From NCBI RefSeq assembly GCF_003355455.1, contig NZ_CP031358.1, positions 186,001 to 250,000 on the forward strand: a stretch of 64,000 bases of DNA, read 5' to 3'. Position 1 is the first letter of the stretch. Each line of letters starts with the position of its first letter. Shown here piece after piece: positions 59,138 through 64,000 of the stretch. Position numbers and translations under genes: made by a program. The DNA is from Erythrobacter aureus (GTDB taxonomy: Bacteria; Pseudomonadota; Alphaproteobacteria; Sphingomonadales; Sphingomonadaceae). Below the pieces are notes generated by a model, which was not told the origin of the DNA, did no database searches, and saw only the letters and a program-made list of their open reading frames with translations.

Positions 59138-60523
59138 TCAGAGGCTGTCGAAAGACGATCCGACACGCGGGCTGAAGAGCCGCTCGTATGCCTGCGTAAG
59201 CGAGGCATCGGTCATCGATGCGATGTAATCGCAGATGACGCGGCGCTTCGAGCTCGGATTTCCGACGGCGCGGTACTTCGCATAGATATGAGCCGGCAGG
59301 AGGTGGCGCGGGTCATGGTCCAGATAGGCGAAGAGCTGGACGATCATGTTCTGCGTCTTGAAGCGGATCTGCTGCACTTGCGGCGAACGAATGACGCGAT
59401 TGAGGATGAAGCGTTTCAGCCCTTCCAGTAGGCGATGCGCTTCCGGCTGCATGGTCGCCTTGAAGCGATACATGTGGCTGGCGAAGTCGGGGCGCTCGGC
59501 GACATAGGTGTTCGAGAGCATATAGCTCACGAGCCGGCTGATGACCTTCTTGGTCGTGTGCGGATCGCCGGAGAAGAGCGCCTGGAGAACGCCCTCGTAG
59601 CGGGTGCCGGTGGTGTCCTGATATTCGGTCGGGTTCTTCTCTTCCATGCGGCGCACGAAGTCGGACCAGAGGTGCGGCTCGATATCTTCCATCATCTGCT
59701 CGATCGAGACGAGGCCCAGAGCGATAGCGTCCTCGAGATCGTGGATGCCGTAGGAAAGGTCGTCCGCGAGATCCATGATCGTGCAATCGAACGATTTGGC
59801 GCGGGTCGACTGGACGAGTGCGCGGTCATCGGCCGACAGGGGCTGGAATATCCAGTCCACGACGTCGCGCTCGGTGTCCATGTAGCACTTCGGGGGCTCA
59901 TGATCGTGCTGGCTGAGCAAGATCTGGCCATTGATCGGCGAGGGCTTCCCGTCGGGGATGGGGCCATCGACGGCATCGGAGAAGGCGATGGGATACTTGA
60001 GGATTCCGAGCAGGGTGCGACGGGTCATGTTCGAGCCGTGCTCTTCGGTGAAGATTTCGAGCTTCGACAGAATGCGAAGCGTCTGGCCGTTGCCCTCGAA
60101 GCCGCCATCATTTCGCATGCAATAACAGAGACTTACCTCGCCTCCATGCCCGCCCGGCGGGTGACCTAGGTCATGGAGGAGGCTGATTGCTTCGATCAGC
60201 TTGGGGTGAGGAAGCGCCCGAGCGACGTCCTCGCGGCGATCGGTAGCTTCCAGGTGCTTCAGGATGCCCACGGCGACCTGGGCCACCTCGAGACTGTGCG
60301 TCATGCGCGTCCGGTGAAAGTCGCCGTCATTGGACGTGAGGATCTGGGTCTTGCCCTGGAGGCGCCGGAACGACGCCGAATGGATGACGCGCGAATAGTC
60401 GACCTCGAAAGGGTTGCGGCAGTCGTCAGCAGACTGCGCCACCGGCAACATACGCTCAGACCACTTCTCACTCGTCGGCAAGACGGTGTGACGCTTGGCA
60501 GCTTCAGCAGCAAAAACACCCAT
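59138..60523 (-). CDS. dgt: deoxyguanosinetriphosphate triphosphohydrolase (dGTPase, HD superfamily)
   Basis: 461 residues. HD-superfamily metal ligands: His76 in TRMTHSLEVAQV, His117-Asp118 in LLHDLGHPPGGHGGE. The N-terminal FEVDYSRVIHSASFRRLQGKTQ motif is typical of dNTP triphosphohydrolases. The enzyme splits dGTP (or other dNTPs) to nucleoside and triphosphate; some homologues starve invading phages of dNTPs. The leader has GGCCGG/CCGGCC (60542-60566). Paired with a small XRE regulator. Confidence 0.9.
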   Translation of the reverse strand: MGVFAAEAAKRHTVLPTSEKWSERMLPVAQSADDCRNPFEVDYSRVIHSASFRRLQGKTQILTSNDGDFHRTRMTHSLEVAQVAVGILKHLEATDRREDVARALPHPKLIEAISLLHDLGHPPGGHGGEVSLCYCMRNDGGFEGNGQTLRILSKLEIFTEEHGSNMTRRTLLGILKYPIAFSDAVDGPIPDGKPSPINGQILLSQHDHEPPKCYMDTERDVVDWIFQPLSADDRALVQSTRAKSFDCTIMDLADDLSYGIHDLEDAIALGLVSIEQMMEDIEPHLWSDFVRRMEEKNPTEYQDTTGTRYEGVLQALFSGDPHTTKKVISRLVSYMLSNTYVAERPDFASHMYRFKATMQPEAHRLLEGLKRFILNRVIRSPQVQQIRFKTQNMIVQLFAYLDHDPRHLLPAHIYAKYRAVGNPSSKRRVICDYIASMTDASLTQAYERLFSPRVGSSFDSL

Positions 60524-60890
60524 TACAAATCCCTTTGTCTGGGCCGGAATTTCATACCTCCCGGCCTTATCATTATTGGAAATTTCTCAGTCATCTGGGC
60601 GCGAAAGCGGGAAAAATTTGGAACCTTTGAAAAACACGCGGCGGGTTGAAGGAAAACACACACGCATCCGCCCACCACCGGTCCCCCATGTTTGGAAAAA
60701 TGGAACAGAGCATCTGTGGGAATGCATAGCGGCAGCAGAAGCGCGCACCGCTCCTGAGGAGAGGATTTCCTCCCCGCATGGAATGCGGAAGGAATGGCGA
60801 GGGAAAGCTTGGAGCTCGCCATTCACAGGAGGGGTTCACGAAATATGGTTAAAATGCTACCTGCAAAGCACGGGAAGCAGGGGAATAGCG
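60524..60890. promoter_or_regulatory. 367-bp divergent intergenic region
   Basis: Between dgt and the LuxR-type gene. On the dgt side there is the GGCCGG/CCGGCC repeat (60542-60566); the rest holds A-rich stretches and no gene with good support. Promoters for both directions are expected here. Confidence 0.4.
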
Positions 60891-61184
60891 GTGGTAAATC
60901 GGGTACCATCCGGAAGGTCACAGGACGCGGACGGAATGATGACCGCGCGAGAGTTGGAGATTGTTCGTCTCTCAGCGTCAGGATGCACTACGAAACAGAT
61001 AGCCGAAAAGATCGAGATCACGCATCGAACGATCCAGAAGCATATCGACCGTGTGGTGAGCCGAATCAGAGCGCGCAACAAGGCTCACCTGATCGCTATT
61101 TCGGTGGCGAAGGGCTGGGTCGACGGGGATAATCTTCTGGAAGATTACGAGGACTATAAGGCCTCTCTCCCCGACGACGAATAA
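60891..61184 (+). CDS. orphan LuxR-type HTH protein, 97 aa
   Basis: The body is one GerE/LuxR DNA-binding domain: MMTARELEIVRLSASGCTTK, IAEKIEITHRTIQKHIDRVVSRI. No receiver domain precedes it. GTG 60891 (RBS AGGGGAATAGCG) is used as the start; ATG 60936 is the alternative and would leave the HTH alone. The C-terminus is acidic (EDYEDYKASLPDDE). Such truncated regulators may act with a separate response regulator such as that at 27781. Confidence 0.75.
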   Translation: MVNRVPSGRSQDADGMMTARELEIVRLSASGCTTKQIAEKIEITHRTIQKHIDRVVSRIRARNKAHLIAISVAKGWVDGDNLLEDYEDYKASLPDDE

Positions 61185-61186
61185 GC

Positions 61187-62008
61187 TCAATCGAAGCTGG
61201 GACCGTCCACAGGTTCGGCAGGTGCCTCTTTCGGGGCTTCGTCACCTTCAGCCGGTTTCAAGCGGCCAACGCCGATCCAGAGAGGGCCGAGCGCAAGTGC
61301 GAGGCCTGTGACTTCGCGGTTGTTACCGCCGATCAGCTGAAGTCCGACATACCAGGCGTGCCAAGAGACGGCGGCAGCCAGGCACCACGACGTTTTCCCG
61401 AGCTGGCGCGCGAAGAAGCCATGCCATGCTTCGGGCGTGGTGATATCGATTGCCTGCCAGCCCTTGGCCGCAGGCTCGGAAGGCTTGTCTTGTTCAGCCT
61501 TCGGAGCGGGCGTGTCCCGAGCAGGGATGTAGATCGGCTGTGCCGTCGTTCGCATCGCATGGAGAGGCGGCTTGGTCCGGTCGGCATCGAAGGTGATCTG
61601 GGTCTGCCGGCCGCGTGGGGGAAGACCATAGTCTTCAGGCTGGGGCCACCAGTCGGGATGGTCGCCGCGGCCCCACGAACGGAAGAGGTTGAGCTTCCAA
61701 GCTTCGCGGATCTTCATGTACTCGTAGCCATTCGGGATGGCTGGAAGGTCGGGCCGGAGGTCATTGAGGACCGGGTTGGCTTCTTCGAGGTAACGCAGGG
61801 AGGCGCGGACATCCGCGATCTCGTCCTGCATCATGAAGACAAGGTCGCCGCTCCAATGGTCACGGTCGCCGCCTGAGCCGGCGAGTTTGCCGAAGACGAG
61901 TCCAAGCTCGCCTTGTTCTTCCTGCGCTTTGCCGACACCGGGCCAGTGTTTCGATCCGATCCCGTAAGGGCCGGGCTCAGTGCAATCGCGAGGCTTGGGG
62001 TTATTCAT
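61187..62008 (-). CDS. MazG-like NTP pyrophosphohydrolase domain plus hydrophobic C-terminus, 273 aa
   Basis: Residues 15-80 match all-alpha NTP pyrophosphatases: WPGVGKAQEEQGELGLVF then FMMQDEIADVRASLRYL, giving the EExxE...ExxD metal motif. Such domains hydrolyse non-canonical or excess dNTPs. A Pro/Lys linker and a hydrophobic segment (SWCLAAAVSWHAWYVGLQLI, ALALGPLWIGVGR) follow, possibly membrane-associated, which is unusual for the family. Convergent with the LuxR-type gene (two bases apart). Confidence 0.65.
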   Translation of the reverse strand: MNNPKPRDCTEPGPYGIGSKHWPGVGKAQEEQGELGLVFGKLAGSGGDRDHWSGDLVFMMQDEIADVRASLRYLEEANPVLNDLRPDLPAIPNGYEYMKIREAWKLNLFRSWGRGDHPDWWPQPEDYGLPPRGRQTQITFDADRTKPPLHAMRTTAQPIYIPARDTPAPKAEQDKPSEPAAKGWQAIDITTPEAWHGFFARQLGKTSWCLAAAVSWHAWYVGLQLIGGNNREVTGLALALGPLWIGVGRLKPAEGDEAPKEAPAEPVDGPSFD

Positions 62009-62033
62009 GGTGGGGTATCCGGTGGGGAAGGGT

Positions 62034-62058
62034 GCCCCCGCCGTTTATAGGCGGGGGC
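62034..62058 (-). terminator. hairpin after the gene at 62067
   Basis: Perfect 9-bp stem GCCCCCGCC / GGCGGGGGC, just after the stop codon. Confidence 0.6.
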
Positions 62059-62066
62059 TTTGAGGG

Positions 62067-62765
62067 TCAGGCCGGTTCCGGCTGGAGCATCTGGTTGACG
62101 ACGAGGCCGGTCCAGGTTTCCATCTCGACGCGCTCGTCGCCCTGGCGTGCGTCGCGCTCGATGAGTTCGGCCGGCGTCAGATATTCGGCATTGGCGATCG
62201 CGGTTTCGAAATTGAATTCCGGCGCGAAGCTGCGCAGGATCTTCAGGTCGATTTCGCAGACCAGGCCGATGTGGACGCTGTCGACGGGCTTCGCCTGCGA
62301 CTGGATGAGGCTGGTCCATTCGAGAAGGTCGGGATGCTGCTCGAGGACGTCGTCGGGAAGATCGATGCCGAGCTCTTCGCAGATCTCACGGATGGCCGAG
62401 ACGCTGAGCGTCTTGCGCAGGTCGATCATGCCATCTTTGTTGTAGATGGCGTCCATCGCATCGACATGGCCGCCGATGCCGACCGACGAGTTGTTGTGGA
62501 GGCGGCTCTCGCCGCCGTCGGAGCCGCGGATGTAGGAGAGCAGCTTGTCGCCGTCGCGCACGACGATGTACGGGATCGGCTGGACGAAATCGGTATCTTC
62601 CTCGCCCTTCTTGTCGAGGTGACCGCGCGGGCCGACCCAGACGTTGTGATTGTCGAAGACAGCCGCGTCAGCTGCTTCGTCGAAGGGCCGGATGCCGAAG
62701 CCAAGGCCGATCGACATGGCGATGGGCGCCGAGCGCAGGGCGATGATATGGGCGATTTTGCTCAT
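62067..62765 (-). CDS. Nudix-like hydrolase, 232 aa
   Basis: A variant Nudix pattern: SVGIGGHVD, an insertion of about 17 residues, then SAIREICEELGIDLP supplying RE..EE.G. Flanking strands (PYIVVRDGDKLLSYIRG, SVHIGLVCEIDL) fit the fold. The insertion within the box is unusual. GGAGA six bases before ATG 62765 fixes the start. Substrate unknown. Confidence 0.7.
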   Translation of the reverse strand: MSKIAHIIALRSAPIAMSIGLGFGIRPFDEAADAAVFDNHNVWVGPRGHLDKKGEEDTDFVQPIPYIVVRDGDKLLSYIRGSDGGESRLHNNSSVGIGGHVDAMDAIYNKDGMIDLRKTLSVSAIREICEELGIDLPDDVLEQHPDLLEWTSLIQSQAKPVDSVHIGLVCEIDLKILRSFAPEFNFETAIANAEYLTPAELIERDARQGDERVEMETWTGLVVNQMLQPEPA

Positions 62766-62918
62766 GTGTTCTCCGTTAGGATGTGAAGGAAAAGGCAGCC
62801 CGGTACTGATGGGCGAAGCCAAGGATTTCCGTTGTGAGGCCATCTTAGACGCTTGAGAGTGCAAGCGCTGCAACTTTCTCAGGAAATTTGAAGGCCCGGA
62901 GGCCGGTTTCAGGATGTT
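62766..62918 (-). promoter_or_regulatory. promoter region with tandem ATCCTGAAAC
   Basis: On the minus strand, AATCCTGAAACATCCTGAAA (a direct repeat) followed by CCGGCCTCCGG lies at about 62895-62927, with another TTCCTGA further on. The motif resembles elements before 36373 and 41243 and suggests a common promoter or operator. Confidence 0.4.
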
Positions 62919-63302
62919 TCAGGATTCTTGAAGCGTGAGAGCGTAGAGAGTTCGGACCTTCTGGACGACCTTGCGCATCTGAACGGCTCTCTCCGGGTTC
63001 TGGAGGCGTCCGTTCTCGATCCGGTGGAGGTCTTCCAAGGCGATGAGGTAGACCTCGCGCATTGCGACCTCCTCATCGTCAGGGTTGCGCGAGTGGCCGG
63101 TGCCGCCTTCGGCTGGCGGAGCCTCTTTGAGGTTTACCAGGCGGGGCTCGATGCGGCGCAGGTTCTCAGCCCGTTGGCAGAGCTTCTCGGCGATTTTTTG
63201 ATCGCCGAGCGCCAAGGCGGTTTCGGCAAGGCCGTCCAGATGAGAAGCCTTGTCGTCGACGAGCTTGCGCAGGCGGTCGATTTGCATGTCGAGAGGAGTC
63301 AT
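62919..63302 (-). CDS. helical hypothetical protein, 127 aa
   Basis: Family not recognised. Charged and helical (LDMQIDRLRKLVDDKASHLD; ENGRLQNPERAVQMRKVVQK), with coiled-coil potential. It follows a strong hairpin (63323-63348) that separates it from the next gene. Confidence 0.65.
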   Translation of the reverse strand: MTPLDMQIDRLRKLVDDKASHLDGLAETALALGDQKIAEKLCQRAENLRRIEPRLVNLKEAPPAEGGTGHSRNPDDEEVAMREVYLIALEDLHRIENGRLQNPERAVQMRKVVQKVRTLYALTLQES

Positions 63303-63322
63303 GTGCGGCCCTGTAATGAATA

Positions 63323-63348
63323 CGGCCGCCCGCTAAAGCGAGCGGCCG
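63323..63348 (-). terminator. hairpin after the gene at 63371
   Basis: CGGCCGCcCGCT / AGCGaGCGGCCG stem, 22 bases after the stop codon; TATTCATT follows on the minus strand. Confidence 0.6.
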
Positions 63349-63370
63349 CGCAGTGGTGTCGTGTGTGCGG

Positions 63371-64000
63371 TCAGATGACCTGCTGCGTGCCCATCGGGCC
63401 CGAGATGGTGAAGCTTTCGATCTCTTCCTTCGCAGCATCGATCTCGCACCGGTACTTGTTCCGGATCATGGCGCCGAAGCTGTTCTGGCTGTCGAAGGGG
63501 CGCTCGACGACCATGAGGTTGTCTTTGCCCATGCTGTATTTCCAGTGATGGAGGTCGAGGCTGCCGGGGCTGACGAGGACCTGTTCGAGGATGAGGTCGC
63601 AGAATGAGACGTATTCGATCTCCTTGTCGGCGGCGGCGCGCTGCTCAGGCGTCGCTTTGCACATGGCGATGGTCGACTGGGTGCAGGAGGGTTCGAGGTT
63701 CGACTCCGTCAGCTTGCCTGCCTTGAATCGTTCGAGTGCTTCTTCGGCCTGCGCCTGCTTCACCATGAAGCGGTTGCCGTTTTCGCAGTCGACGAACCAG
63801 ACGGCCTTGCCCTTTTTCGAGACATCGGAGACGGCGCCGGAATTGACCTGGGTGCAGCTGTTGCTCTCGGCAGCGACGTAGATTGCGGCTGGCTCCAGCT
63901 CGTCGAGCTTCTCGAAGGTCTCCTTGCCGACCCACGAGTATGTCTCGGGGAACTCCTTGCGGGTGTACGGCATGACGAATTCGAGGGCAGGGGCCGCCTT
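63371..64000 (-). CDS. hypothetical protein, probably running off the right edge, at least 209 aa
   Basis: Family not recognised. The frame stays open to the window edge and the first internal ATG (63973) has no ribosome binding site, so the start probably lies outside. Six cysteines (AESNSCTQVNSG, WFVDCENG, EPSCTQS, AMCKATP) and FVSFCDLILEQVL are seen. A secreted or surface role is possible but unproven. Confidence 0.55.
   Translation of the reverse strand, partial: KAAPALEFVMPYTRKEFPETYSWVGKETFEKLDELEPAAIYVAAESNSCTQVNSGAVSDVSKKGKAVWFVDCENGNRFMVKQAQAEEALERFKAGKLTESNLEPSCTQSTIAMCKATPEQRAAADKEIEYVSFCDLILEQVLVSPGSLDLHHWKYSMGKDNLMVVERPFDSQNSFGAMIRNKYRCEIDAAKEEIESFTISGPMGTQQVI

Overview
This 64 kb window is high-GC, densely coded DNA from an alphaproteobacterium. 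The RecA, ClpX and several secreted-protein sequences look most like Sphingomonadales (Sphingomonas/Novosphingobium/Erythrobacter relatives); that placement is by eye, not by search. About 90 genes can be supported, all but seven on the minus strand. Copies of recA, clpX, dgt, a DsbD/ScsB-type protein and one tRNA-Gly(UCC) sit among dozens of short, mostly unrecognised genes. RNA ligases, DNA methyltransferases, Nudix, NADAR, ADP-ribosyltransferase, DUF262, DUF4326 and Panacea-like proteins are present. This mix suggests a very large plasmid or chromid rather than a main chromosome. The many secreted proteins and lipoproteins, a DsbD-like protein and a response regulator argue against a jumbo phage. 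No replication, partition or conjugation gene is visible, so the replicon type stays an inference.

Layout. 0-4.4 kb: small genes, a degenerate ImmA/IrrE-like protein, the first SSB-like gene and clpX. 4.5-7.7 kb: a secreted 1060-residue protein with twelve tandem ~59-residue thrombospondin-1-like repeats (plus strand). 7.7-17.4 kb: DUF4262, NADAR, three more SSB-like paralogues with long hairpin-rich leaders, an ATP-grasp protein, DUF4326 and a HAD phosphatase of the RNA-repair type. 17.7-21.2 kb: a compact operon of Panacea-like, DUF262, unknown, Nudix and HNH-RNA-ligase genes. 21-35 kb: an ATP-grasp-like protein, a nucleotidyltransferase, GNAT-like protein, FixJ-like regulator, AlkB, lipoproteins, tRNA-Gly and an Rnl5-type RNA ligase. 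35-42.6 kb: a TonB/TolA-like protein, DUF5983-like and ADP-ribosyltransferase genes and a 460-residue protein with an internal duplication. 42.8-45 kb: the DsbD/ScsB-like protein. 45-50.8 kb: a tightly overlapping run of unknown genes. 50.8-55.9 kb: an N6-adenine methyltransferase, a GHKL ATPase and a divergent C5-cytosine methyltransferase. 56-64 kb: recA, a Cro-like regulator, dgt, a LuxR-type regulator, a MazG-like protein and a Nudix-like protein.

Themes. The element carries its own nucleic-acid maintenance kit: RecA, four SSB-like OB-fold candidates, AlkB, dNTPase, two DNA methyltransferases, two RNA ligases, a nucleotidyltransferase and a HAD phosphatase. NAD/ADP-ribose chemistry is also represented (ART, NADAR, Nudix). 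A second theme is architectural. Many transcription units begin with a leader holding a short perfect inverted repeat just upstream of a purine-rich ribosome binding site, and many end in a strong hairpin, so many genes look individually wired. The SSB-like genes have the most elaborate leaders. The most promising undescribed material is the SSB-like family with its leaders, the Panacea-DUF262-Nudix-HNH/RNA-ligase operon and the C5-MTase/GHKL/N6-MTase cluster.
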